Source: Silvanigrella aquatica (GTDB taxonomy: Bacteria; Bdellovibrionota_B; Oligoflexia; Silvanigrellales; Silvanigrellaceae). From it: a stretch of DNA of 64,000 bases. The stretch spans positions 1,598,303 through 1,662,302 of the forward strand of contig NZ_CP017834.1 in NCBI RefSeq assembly GCF_001907975.1. Reading direction: 5' to 3'. The position numbers and the translations under genes were made by a program. Position 1 is the stretch's first letter, and the number at the start of each line of letters is the position of its first letter. Of this stretch, positions 44,579-53,273 are shown piece by piece. The notes under the pieces were generated by a model. The model worked only from the letters and a program-made list of their open reading frames with translations. It was not told the origin of the DNA and did no database searches.

Positions 44579-46186
44579 ATGACTTTTATCAAAAGCCAAA
44601 TTTCGTTACACTCCGAAGAGTTTAAACAGAATTATAATTATAATCAGGAAATTTGTAATAAATTAACAGAACTACAAAATACAATTCGTATGGGTGGTGG
44701 GGAAAAAGCAAGAGAAAGGCATCAAAGTCAATCTAAAATGCTAGTTCGAGATAGAATTAAAAGCCTTTGTGATGCAGGATCTCCTTTTCTCGAAGTGGGG
44801 ATGCTCGCTGCTCACGAAGTTTATGAAGATTCTGTTCCTAGCGCCGGAGTTGTTGCAGGAGTAGCACAAGTTTCTGGTAAATTGTGCATGATAATTGGCA
44901 ATGATGCTACTGTGAAAGGGGGAACATATTACCCTTTAACAGTGAAAAAGCATTTGCGTGCCCAAGAAATTGCCTTAGAAAACAAGTTACCTTGTATTTA
45001 TCTTGTGGATAGCGGCGGCGCTTATTTACCTATGCAGTCGGAAGTCTTTCCCGATAAGGAGCATTTTGGAAGGATTTTTTATAATCAGGCCATGATGAGT
45101 GCGCAAGGAATTCCGCAAATATCTGCTGTTATGGGATCGTGCACGGCAGGTGGTGCTTATGTTCCTGCCATGAGCGATCAAACCATCATTGTAAACAAAA
45201 CGGGAACTATCTTTTTAGGTGGCCCGCCTCTTGTAAAAGCGGCTACAGGAGAAGATGTGACAGCAGAATATTTAGGTGGAGCTAAAGTCCATACCGAATT
45301 GAGTGGTGTTGCCGATCATTTTGCTGAAGATGATTCACATGCTATTTATATTTTAAAAAATATTATTGAAAATTTAGGTTATCGTAAGCAAGCTTATATT
45401 GAAAAAAGATCATATGAAGAGCCCAGTTATGATCCTTCCGAAATATTAGGATTATGGCCTCGCGATTTAAGAAGACAAATTGATATTAAAGAAATTATTG
45501 CACGCCTTGTAGATGGCAGTCGTTTTTTTGAATTTAAAGAACGTTATGCAAAGACCATTGTCACAGGATTTGCCACAATTGAAGGAATTTCTTGCGGTAT
45601 TATAGCTAACAATGGTGTGTTATTTAGTGAAAGCGCACTTAAGGTAACGCATTTTATTGAAATCTGTGTCAAAGAAAAAATTCCTATTGTTTTCTTGCAA
45701 AATATTACAGGATTTATGGTTGGTTCCCAATATGAACGTGCAGGAATTGCAAAAGATGGTGCTAAAATGGTGCATGCTGTGGCAACAGCTAAAGTACCAA
45801 AAATCACTTTTTTACTAGGTGGTTCTTATGGTGCTGGGAATTATGGAATGTGTGGTAGAGCTTATTCTCCGCGATTTTTATGGACTTGGCCTTCGAGTCG
45901 TATATCTGTAATGGGTGGCGAACAAGCGGCACAAGTTATGGTAACAGTTAAAAAAGATCAGATGGCGCGTGAACAAAAAGAATTAACCAATTTACAAATT
46001 GAAGAAATTGCCAATCCGATTCGCTTAAAATATGAAAAAGAAGGCCATCCTTATTTTGCTTCAGCCAGGTTATGGGATGATGGTGTCATCGATATGCGCG
46101 TCACGCGTTCTGTAATTGCAGCAAGTTTAGCAATCGCCTTAAATTCGCCTATTGAAGAAACAAAAACAGGTATTTTTAGAATGTAA
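44579..46186 (+). CDS. Acyl-CoA carboxylase beta subunit (MCC/GCC type)
   Basis: Carboxyltransferase subunit of a biotin-dependent acyl-CoA carboxylase of the methylcrotonyl/geranyl-CoA class. [24 protein letters not shown] at the N terminus is a class hallmark. [15 protein letters not shown] and [20 protein letters not shown] form the acyl-CoA oxyanion region of the first half; [16 protein letters not shown] and MGGEQAAQV are the second half. Size (535) fits MCC beta. Substrate specificity (3-methylcrotonyl- versus geranyl-CoA) cannot be read from these motifs. AAGGA precedes the ATG. Confidence 0.93.
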   Translation: MTFIKSQISLHSEEFKQNYNYNQEICNKLTELQNTIRMGGGEKARERHQSQSKMLVRDRIKSLCDAGSPFLEVGMLAAHEVYEDSVPSAGVVAGVAQVSGKLCMIIGNDATVKGGTYYPLTVKKHLRAQEIALENKLPCIYLVDSGGAYLPMQSEVFPDKEHFGRIFYNQAMMSAQGIPQISAVMGSCTAGGAYVPAMSDQTIIVNKTGTIFLGGPPLVKAATGEDVTAEYLGGAKVHTELSGVADHFAEDDSHAIYILKNIIENLGYRKQAYIEKRSYEEPSYDPSEILGLWPRDLRRQIDIKEIIARLVDGSRFFEFKERYAKTIVTGFATIEGISCGIIANNGVLFSESALKVTHFIEICVKEKIPIVFLQNITGFMVGSQYERAGIAKDGAKMVHAVATAKVPKITFLLGGSYGAGNYGMCGRAYSPRFLWTWPSSRISVMGGEQAAQVMVTVKKDQMAREQKELTNLQIEEIANPIRLKYEKEGHPYFASARLWDDGVIDMRVTRSVIAASLAIALNSPIEETKTGIFRM

Positions 46187-46218
46187 AAAATATTCACCTT
46201 TTTTTTGGAGAAGCAAAA

Positions 46219-48123
46219 ATGTCAAAAAAAGAGTTTATTCGTATTGCTAATGCTGGTGGATATTGGGGTGATGATCCTTATGCTCTACGCAGACAAGTCT
46301 ATGGTGAATTAAAGTTAGATTATATATCCATTGATTTTTTAGCAGAAGTAACAATGAGTATTTTGCAAAAACAAAGAGCTAAAGATCCGCAAGCGGGTTA
46401 TGCGCGCGATTTTATTTTTGCCTTGGAACCTGTATTAGAAGAATGTCTAAAAAGAAAAATTAAAATTATTACAAACGCGGGTGGTGTCAATCCCAGAGCC
46501 TGTGCGGAAGCATTATTTTCTTTAGCGCGTAAGAAAAATTTAAATTTAAAAGTTGCCGTGATTGATGGTGATGATATTTACACAGCAATTCCTCAATTAA
46601 GAAACAGTGGTATAGATTTTAAAAATATGGAGACAGGAGAAAACTTTGAAAAATACGCAGATAAGGTTTTATGTGCAAATACCTATTTTGGAGCTATGCC
46701 TGTTGCCGAATCATTAAAAAATGAACCCGATATTGTTTTGTGCGGCAGAGTAACAGATACGGGTATTACTCTTGGCGCGATGATGCACGAATTTAAATGG
46801 AAGCAAGATGAATATGATAAATTAGCTCATGGAATTGTTGCTGGACATATTATTGAATGTGGTGCACAAGCCTCAGGTGGTAATTTTACAGATTGGCAAA
46901 AAGTACCCAGTTTTATCGATATTGGATTTCCTATTGTAGAATGCTATCCCGATGGTTCCTTTTATGTCACAAAACATCCTAATACAGGCGGACATATCAG
47001 TACCCAAACCATAAGGGAACAGTTACTTTATGAAATGGGAACTCCACAAAGTTATATTACTCCTGATGTTATTGCTGATTTTTCTACAACTCAATTATCT
47101 GCAAGTTCTCCAGAAAGAGTAAAAGTTTCTGGAATAAAAGGGCGCAAGCCAACTGATTTATTAAAGGTGAGCATTGCTTATGAAGATGGTTACAAATGCT
47201 CTGGTACTTTAATTATTTCAGGTCCTGATGTTCGCTCTAAAGCAGAAATGTTTGCAAAAGTTTTTTGGATACGTCTGCAAAGTGAATTATTAAAAGCAGG
47301 ATTCTCTGCAACTGTTGATTTTAAAAATACTGAATATGTGGGTGATGATAGTACTCATAAGGGGATGCTTAATAAGCACGATGCTATTGAAATTCTTTTA
47401 AAACTGACTGTTCGTGATCACAATAAAGAAAAATTAAATGTATTCCGAAAATTACTGCCCAGTATGATTTTAAGTGGTCCTGCAGGTGTTGCTGTGACAG
47501 GAGGAGCTCCAACTATATCAGATGTTGTCAGTTATTGGCCTGCATTAATGCCCCAAGAATATTCACTACCCAATATTCATATTTATGAACAAAAATTGAA
47601 CGAAGATAAATGTCACCTTGTTTTTGAAAAAGAAAAACTAGAATGGCCAATAACTAAAGGAACATCTTTGGTTGAAAATCCACCATTAGATCCGTGGAGT
47701 CCCGCTCTCATTAGTGCCATGTCAACCTCAAGACCCATTCGTGTGTGTTTAATGGAAATTGCTCATGCACGCAGTGGCGATAAAGGAGATACGGTAAATA
47801 TTGGATTAATTGGAAGAAGTCCAGAATGTTATGTGTGGTTACGTGAAAATATTACGGATGAAAAAGTGAATGATTGGTTTCATAGCCTTTGTAAAGGAAA
47901 AGTTCATCGTTACCTTGTTCCTAATTTATGGGCGCTTAATTTTCTTTTAGAAGAATCTTTAGGTGGTGGTGGAACAATGAGCTTGCAGATTGATGCGCAA
48001 GGAAAAACATTCAGTCAAGCTTTGTTACGTTGTGAGGTTGATGTTCCTGAAAGTCTTTTAGCTACCATACTTCCTGAAAATAAAGCTTGCGCGGGCGAAC
48101 TTGTAAGAAGGAATGCAGAATGA
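46219..48123 (+). CDS. AtuA-family acyclic-terpene-utilisation protein
   Basis: A 634-residue protein of the AtuA family (formerly DUF1446), of unknown biochemical function, named for its place in the Pseudomonas citronellol/geraniol cluster. Family features are RIANAGGYWGDDP at the N terminus, ITNAGGVNPRACAEAL, DGDDIY and VLCGRVTDTGITL. The C-terminal part (ARSGDKGDTVNIGLIGR, near residue 515) is the second domain found in this family. It lies 32 nt after the beta subunit and its stop overlaps the next start (ATGA). The same arrangement with MCC subunits is common in other bacteria. Confidence 0.9.
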   Translation: MSKKEFIRIANAGGYWGDDPYALRRQVYGELKLDYISIDFLAEVTMSILQKQRAKDPQAGYARDFIFALEPVLEECLKRKIKIITNAGGVNPRACAEALFSLARKKNLNLKVAVIDGDDIYTAIPQLRNSGIDFKNMETGENFEKYADKVLCANTYFGAMPVAESLKNEPDIVLCGRVTDTGITLGAMMHEFKWKQDEYDKLAHGIVAGHIIECGAQASGGNFTDWQKVPSFIDIGFPIVECYPDGSFYVTKHPNTGGHISTQTIREQLLYEMGTPQSYITPDVIADFSTTQLSASSPERVKVSGIKGRKPTDLLKVSIAYEDGYKCSGTLIISGPDVRSKAEMFAKVFWIRLQSELLKAGFSATVDFKNTEYVGDDSTHKGMLNKHDAIEILLKLTVRDHNKEKLNVFRKLLPSMILSGPAGVAVTGGAPTISDVVSYWPALMPQEYSLPNIHIYEQKLNEDKCHLVFEKEKLEWPITKGTSLVENPPLDPWSPALISAMSTSRPIRVCLMEIAHARSGDKGDTVNIGLIGRSPECYVWLRENITDEKVNDWFHSLCKGKVHRYLVPNLWALNFLLEESLGGGGTMSLQIDAQGKTFSQALLRCEVDVPESLLATILPENKACAGELVRRNAE

Positions 48124-48944
48124 TTCAAACATTTTTTTCTGGAAAACAAATTCGCGTTGAGAATTTTCAACATGGGGTGAAAAAATTAATATTTTCCCGT
48201 TCTGAAATAAGAAATGCCTTTAATGAAGAAATGATCAAAGAAATTTCTACTGTACTTACAAAACTAAGTTCATTACATAATGAAAATGAAATGCGTCTGC
48301 TTATTTTAGAAGGTGAAGGAAAAATATTTTGTGCTGGTGCCGACTTGGCTTATATGAAAGATCAATCGCAAAAAAATGAAGCAGAAAATATTGAAGATGC
48401 ACGTCTTATAGCAAAAATGTTTTATAAATTGGCTTCGTTTCCCTGTCCTGTGATCAGTGTTGTTCAAGGTGCTGCTATTGGTGGCGGATTTGGCTTGGTC
48501 GCTTGTTCTGACTATACTTTGGCTGAAGAAAATGCTCAATTTGCAACAAGTGAAGTCCTTCTAGGTATTGTTCCAGGAGTTATAAGTCCTTATATTATTC
48601 GTAAAATTGGCGTGGCTCATGCGGCGCCCTTAATGTTATCTGGAAAAAGATCGACGGCACAAGAATGTTTGTCTTCAGGATTTGTGAATAAAGTGACAAA
48701 ATTAGATGATCTTCAGAGTGAATTAAAAAATATCATTCATAAATATTTAATGGCAGGGCCTCTCGCCGCTCGTAGGACTAAAGAATTAATTTTAAATGCA
48801 TATCCTTTACCCAATCAACAACAAATTGATTTTACCGTGAAACAAATAGCAGAATCGCGATCAAGTTTGGAAGGCAAAATGGGAATTCAAGCCTTTTTTG
48901 AAAAAAATCAACCCTCTTGGTGTGAAGGGGTTATTCCAAAATGA
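48120..48944 (+). CDS. Enoyl-CoA hydratase/isomerase (LiuC/AtuE type)
   Basis: Crotonase-fold protein of 274 residues, expected to hydrate the product of the carboxylase (3-methylglutaconyl-CoA or isohexenylglutaconyl-CoA). GKIFCAGADLAYM is the oxyanion-hole strand, PVISVVQGAAIGGGFGLVACSDYTLAEENAQF contains the second oxyanion and acid/base region (GGG-FGL). The ATG 48120 overlaps the AtuA stop; a longer frame from 48087 lacks a proper start. AAGGA 48106-48110 is in place. Confidence 0.92.
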   Translation: MIQTFFSGKQIRVENFQHGVKKLIFSRSEIRNAFNEEMIKEISTVLTKLSSLHNENEMRLLILEGEGKIFCAGADLAYMKDQSQKNEAENIEDARLIAKMFYKLASFPCPVISVVQGAAIGGGFGLVACSDYTLAEENAQFATSEVLLGIVPGVISPYIIRKIGVAHAAPLMLSGKRSTAQECLSSGFVNKVTKLDDLQSELKNIIHKYLMAGPLAARRTKELILNAYPLPNQQQIDFTVKQIAESRSSLEGKMGIQAFFEKNQPSWCEGVIPK

Positions 48945-50968
48945 AAAAATTAGTGATTGCAAATCGTGGAGAAATTTCGCGAAGAATATTGAAAGCTGCT
49001 AGGCAAAGAGCTTATCAAATTGCTGTAATAGCGACACAGGAAGATTCCGATTCTCTGGTATGCCAAGAAGTAGATTATGTCCTTATTGTTTCCAGTTTTT
49101 TAAATGCCAAAGAAATTGTGGAAAAATCATTGCAATGGGGGGCACATTTCATTCACCCTGGTTACGGATTTCTTTCTGAAAATGCAGAGTTTGCAAAGCT
49201 TGTGGAGAAATCTGGAATCAAATTTGTGGGGCCTACTTCAGAAAATATGAGAGCCATGGGGAGTAAAGAAGCAGCTAAAAAAAGAGCTCAAAGTTGTTCT
49301 GTTCCTACTCTTAATGCTTTACTTTCCCATGATTTAAAAGAAATTCCGACATCAAAATGGGAAAATGAATTAAAAAAGCGCCACATATTTCCTCCTTTTT
49401 TAGTCAAAGCAAGTGGTGGGGGTGGGGGACGTGGTATGCGCGTTGTGGAAAATATCTCGGATTTACCTACGGCTATTAAACGTGCTTCCGAAGAGGCAAA
49501 AGCTTCCTTTAATGATGGCACTGTGTTTGTCGAGCGTTATTTGGAGACTCCAAAACATATTGAAATACAAGTTTTTGGTGATGGAAAAGGGGGAGGTGTG
49601 TTCTTTGGTGAGCGTGAATGTTCCCTGCAGAGACGTCATCAAAAGGTAATTGAAGAAGCTCCTTCTGCGAACATTTCAAAATCGCAACGTGAAAAAATGG
49701 GTCAAGCAGCATTAGCGCTTGTTAAAGAAACAAATTATCGTGGTGCTGGTACCTTAGAATTTTTAATGGATGAAAATGGTCATTTTTATTTTCTAGAAAT
49801 GAATACGCGTCTGCAAGTCGAGCATCCCATAACGGAAAATACTTATGGAATTGATCTTGTTCATGCGCAATTTGATCTTGCCGAAGGGAAATGGCCTGAC
49901 ACTTTTCCTGATCCCAATCAATTTCACCTTTTAGATCCTCAAATGGTTTCTCTGGAAACTCGTATTTTAGCTGAAGATCCAAGAAATCATTTTTTACCGA
50001 CACCAGGTAAAATTATGGTGTATCGTGAACCCGAGGGAGAAGGAATTCGCGTCGATTCTGGAGTTAGGGAAGGGGCTCGCGTCAATTCTAATTTTGATTC
50101 TTTGATTGCAAAACTTATCGTAACAGCTCCTACACGAGCGCAGGCCATTCAAAAACTTTCAACGGCATTAGAAGATTTTGTTATATTGGGATGCACTACG
50201 AATATTCCTTTTTTACAATCTATTGTTCGTCACTCTGATTTTTTATGGGGTCATGAGTCTACAAATTGGATTGCAAAAAATCTTGATTCATTAAATTCTT
50301 TAGTTATTTCTGATTCTTTATTCAATTTATTTAACAGTTATAAATTTAGAGAGAATTTATCATTGATATTAAAGGGAACACGTAGTAAAACTATGATTCA
50401 TGATGTGTTTTATAAACAATCGTGTTTTATTCCAAGTGTTACGATTAACAATCAAAATTCTTTCGATGACAATTTTACGATATTTAAATCATCGCAAAAT
50501 CATAAATTTTATGTTGCTGGTGATTCCATAAATAAAATATTACAACAATCTAAAATAAATCATGATTATTTTTCTCAGTCGTTGAAACAATTCATTTATT
50601 CCTCACCTTTCAAAAAAAATGTAAGATTACCATTTCATGCCTGTCGCGTATCGCAAAAAGAAATTCAAATATGCCTGTTTGGAGAATATTTAAGATTAGA
50701 ATGTCCTTTTTATGCAGCAGGTGCCACGCATAAAAATTTTACAGGCAGTGGCGAAATCTGCGCTCCTATGGCAGGTAAGGTATTTGAAGTTCTTGTTAAA
50801 GAAGGGCAAGAAGTTTTAAATGGTCAGGTGCTTTTTATAGTAGAATCTATGAAAATGCAGTTGGAAGTAAAATCGGTAGGCAACGGTAAAGTAACAAAAG
50901 TTTTTGTAGAGCAAGGGCAAATTTTATCAGGACTCGATGTCATGGCTATGGTAGTCTTATCTGAATAG
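48941..50968 (+). CDS. Biotin carboxylase/biotin carrier alpha subunit (MCC/GCC type)
   Basis: The ATP-dependent biotin carboxylase of the same carboxylase, with a C-terminal biotin-carrier domain. VIANRGEISRRIL starts the biotin-carboxylase domain, the ATP-grasp Gly-rich loop KASGGGGGRGMRVV is at about 155-168, and EMNTRLQVEHPITE about 288 carries catalytic residues. The biotinylated lysine is Lys638 in VESMKMQ, where the usual alanine of AMKM is replaced by serine. About 120 residues between the two (roughly 450-590) are poorly conserved, as in other alpha subunits. Overlaps the hydratase by 4 nt. Confidence 0.94.
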   Translation: MKKLVIANRGEISRRILKAARQRAYQIAVIATQEDSDSLVCQEVDYVLIVSSFLNAKEIVEKSLQWGAHFIHPGYGFLSENAEFAKLVEKSGIKFVGPTSENMRAMGSKEAAKKRAQSCSVPTLNALLSHDLKEIPTSKWENELKKRHIFPPFLVKASGGGGGRGMRVVENISDLPTAIKRASEEAKASFNDGTVFVERYLETPKHIEIQVFGDGKGGGVFFGERECSLQRRHQKVIEEAPSANISKSQREKMGQAALALVKETNYRGAGTLEFLMDENGHFYFLEMNTRLQVEHPITENTYGIDLVHAQFDLAEGKWPDTFPDPNQFHLLDPQMVSLETRILAEDPRNHFLPTPGKIMVYREPEGEGIRVDSGVREGARVNSNFDSLIAKLIVTAPTRAQAIQKLSTALEDFVILGCTTNIPFLQSIVRHSDFLWGHESTNWIAKNLDSLNSLVISDSLFNLFNSYKFRENLSLILKGTRSKTMIHDVFYKQSCFIPSVTINNQNSFDDNFTIFKSSQNHKFYVAGDSINKILQQSKINHDYFSQSLKQFIYSSPFKKNVRLPFHACRVSQKEIQICLFGEYLRLECPFYAAGATHKNFTGSGEICAPMAGKVFEVLVKEGQEVLNGQVLFIVESMKMQLEVKSVGNGKVTKVFVEQGQILSGLDVMAMVVLSE

Positions 50969-51061
50969 AATTTGTTTTTTGTTAATAAGAATGTCAATAA
51001 AGACAGGATAAAACAAAACAGTCAGTTAAGAAGTGCTTATTAAATTTGGAAGGAAATAATC

Positions 51062-52213
51062 ATGACGAGTTATCATAGTAATGCACAAGAAATTCGAGAA
51101 GTCATTCAAACAGTGAGAGCATTTGCTGCAAAAGAACTTGCTCCTTATGCTGATGAGCTTGACAGAGAAGAACGCTTGGCGCCTGGTATTTTTAGACGCT
51201 TGGGCGAATTGGGCATTCTGGGACTCACATGTCCAGAAGAATTTGGCGGTGCAAAATTAGGCGCCGTTTCTGTTGCGGCTGTAATGGAAGAGCTCAGTTA
51301 TGCCTGTCCAGGAACATGTTTAAGTTACCTTGCGCATTCTTTATTATTTGTACATAACCTTGCACAAAATGGTTCTCCTGAACAATTGGTACGTTATTTA
51401 CCAAATTGCATCTCGGGAGAAATGGTCGGCGGTATGGCTATGACAGAACCAGGTGCTGGTTCCGATGCTATTGGTCTCACCACAAAAGCCGTAAAAAAAG
51501 GCGATCATTACGTTTTAAATGGTTCAAAAATGTTCATTACCAATGGACCTATAGCAGATGTTTTTTTAGTCTATGCGCGCACGGGTGAAGACAGAATGGA
51601 TCTTTCTACATTTATTGTAGAAAGAGGTTTTGCAGGCTTTTCTGTTGGTAAAAAACTTTCAAAAATGGGCATGCGTGCTAGTCCGACAGGGGAGTTGGTA
51701 TTTAAAGATTGTATTGTCCCCGCAGAAAATCTTGTGGGAGATGAAGGAAGTTCTGTTAAGCACATGATGAAAAATCTAGACATTGAAAGAGTGGGTTTAG
51801 GAGCTATGTCTCTAGGCATAGCGCGTGCCTGTCTTGATCACTCCTTGAAGTACGCCCAGGAGCGTCAACAATTCTCCGAGAACATTATTAACTTTCAGGC
51901 GGTTAGTGAGAAAATAGCAAATATGTACATTGGCTATCGTGCGGCTCGCGCTTTTATTTATGAAGCGGCTCAAGTCATTGAAGAAGGACGGAGAGCAAAT
52001 CAAGAAGCGGCAGCAGCAAAGGTTTACGCATCGGAAATGGCAACAAAAGTAGCATTGGATGCCATTCAAGTTTTAGGAGGTTATGGATATATAAGGGAAT
52101 TCCCTGTGGAAAGACTTATGAGAGATGCAAAACTCATTGAAATTGGCGGGGGAACCAGTGAAATATTGCGCAGCATTATTGTTAAGGAGTTTGTGCGTAA
52201 AAGTGGCAAATAG
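51062..52213 (+). CDS. Acyl-CoA dehydrogenase, isovaleryl/citronellyl-CoA type
   Basis: FAD flavoenzyme, 383 residues, that introduces the 2,3 double bond. GMAMTEPGAGSDAIGL and NGSKMFITNG are the FAD/acyl-binding motifs. The usual catalytic Glu of short/medium-chain enzymes near the C terminus is replaced (EIGGGTSEIL), while Glu242 in LDIERVGLG holds the alternative catalytic position used by isovaleryl-CoA dehydrogenase. This places it in the branched-chain group and fits the carboxylase cluster, from which it is 93 nt away. GGAAATAATC precedes the ATG. Confidence 0.93.
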   Translation: MTSYHSNAQEIREVIQTVRAFAAKELAPYADELDREERLAPGIFRRLGELGILGLTCPEEFGGAKLGAVSVAAVMEELSYACPGTCLSYLAHSLLFVHNLAQNGSPEQLVRYLPNCISGEMVGGMAMTEPGAGSDAIGLTTKAVKKGDHYVLNGSKMFITNGPIADVFLVYARTGEDRMDLSTFIVERGFAGFSVGKKLSKMGMRASPTGELVFKDCIVPAENLVGDEGSSVKHMMKNLDIERVGLGAMSLGIARACLDHSLKYAQERQQFSENIINFQAVSEKIANMYIGYRAARAFIYEAAQVIEEGRRANQEAAAAKVYASEMATKVALDAIQVLGGYGYIREFPVERLMRDAKLIEIGGGTSEILRSIIVKEFVRKSGK

Positions 52214-52251
52214 CGTTATTTTAAATACAAACTTTTATTGAAAGTTCTTAA

Positions 52252-52290
52252 GCATAAGCCTACAATCTTCTTCAGGGAGTTAGGTTATGC
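52252..52290 (+). promoter_or_regulatory. Bulged hairpin enclosing a ribosome-binding site
   Basis: GCATAA (52252-52257) pairs with TTATGC (52285-52290) and CCTA (52259-52262) with TAGG (52281-52284), with one bulged G. The loop (52263-52280) holds the AGGGAG site for the mini-ORF, and its start codon (52287-52289) lies in the right arm. Confidence 0.4.
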
Positions 52291-52325
52291 GTGACTGTGG
52301 CTTCTCGCTTTATTTGGGAGTATGA
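52287..52325 (+). CDS. 12-codon leader mini-ORF coupled to the phosphoesterase
   Basis: ATG 52287 starts a 12-codon frame (MRDCGFSLYLGV) that ends at TGA 52323-52325, overlapping the ATG of the next gene (ATGA, 52322-52325). AGGGAG (52274-52279) is 7 nt before it, an ideal distance. The downstream gene's own nearest purine site, GGGAG, is only one base from its ATG and would be poor. The mini-ORF could deliver ribosomes by re-initiation. Coding conservation is untested. Confidence 0.42.
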   Translation: MRDCGFSLYLGV

Positions 52326-53248
52326 GATTGCAGGATAGTTCAAATAACCTAATTATAAAAAGTCTACCTCCCTCAACGGATAGGTTACCACTTTTTATTG
52401 TCGGTGATGTGCATGGTTGCGCGCGCGAGCTGGTTGAACTTATTGAAACAGCAAAAAAACATATTCCAAAATTTCAACTGATGCTCGTGGGTGATTTATT
52501 CACAAAAGGCCCCGATCCCGTGGGTGTTTTTGAAGTTATTCAAGAATATTCTGCGCTTTGCATCAAGGGTAATCACGATTGGGCGCTTTGGTCTACCATC
52601 CAACAAGCGCAAAAAAGAAGCTTTCATTCTCTTGCAGAGCATACAAAGCAAACTTTACACTTAATTCGTTATCATAAAAGAGCCATTTTTGACTTACTTT
52701 GTTCGTTACCACACGCCTTTGTAACAACAGTTGTTTCTCAATTAAAAAGAAGTGAATGGGAAACAGAATATCCTCTTATCGTAGTTCATGCCGGACTTGA
52801 TGCCACTAAAGGATTATTAGGAACAACGGAACGCATGTTACTTACAGCGCGTTACGTAAGATGGGATGCAAAAGGAAATGAAAAAAAACTTATCGTTGTT
52901 CCTGCAGGGTACCGTTCTGAAATATTAAATCAATCTATCTCTGCTTTTGCACAAAAATCGGCAACTAGCCTTGAAAAAGAACGATTTCGCTGGCACGAAT
53001 TGCACAACGGTCCTGCTTTAATTGTCTTTGGGCACGATGCAAAGCAAGGCCTTTTTAGAAAAACTTTACCATCTGGCAGACCCATTTGCGTAGGCATAGA
53101 TACTGGGTGTACATATGGAAATAGTCTTACAGGATATTTTCCAGAGGTAGATTTAGCAATACAAGTAAGATCCCAAAGAAAATATTTTGATATTAAAAAA
53201 AATGTTATTCTGCTCAAACCGCATCACTCAAGACTAGCTGTGGTGTGA
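52322..53248 (+). CDS. Calcineurin-type metallophosphoesterase (ApaH/PrpE-like)
   Basis: A metal-dependent phosphoesterase of 308 residues. The family series is complete at the N terminus: IVGDVHGCARELVEL (GDxHG), LVGDLFTKGPDP (GDxxxxGP), KGNHDWAL (GNHD), then VHAGLDATKG and FGHDAKQG. ApaH and PrpE-type enzymes act on Ap4A-like nucleotides or protein phosphoserine; the substrate here is unknown. The start could also be TTG 52328, which has a better distance to GGGAG. It follows the acyl-CoA dehydrogenase gene by about 110 nt and the AMP-ligase begins 25 nt later. Confidence 0.88.
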   Translation: MRLQDSSNNLIIKSLPPSTDRLPLFIVGDVHGCARELVELIETAKKHIPKFQLMLVGDLFTKGPDPVGVFEVIQEYSALCIKGNHDWALWSTIQQAQKRSFHSLAEHTKQTLHLIRYHKRAIFDLLCSLPHAFVTTVVSQLKRSEWETEYPLIVVHAGLDATKGLLGTTERMLLTARYVRWDAKGNEKKLIVVPAGYRSEILNQSISAFAQKSATSLEKERFRWHELHNGPALIVFGHDAKQGLFRKTLPSGRPICVGIDTGCTYGNSLTGYFPEVDLAIQVRSQRKYFDIKKNVILLKPHHSRLAVV

Positions 53249-53273
53249 TATGATTTAGATTGGATTTCTTTAT

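Noticed and set aside
51406-51588. Open frames on the other phases of known genes (e.g. 926-1120, 29755-30024, 51406-51588)
   Set aside because: Shadows of well-supported genes with no RBS and no family features.
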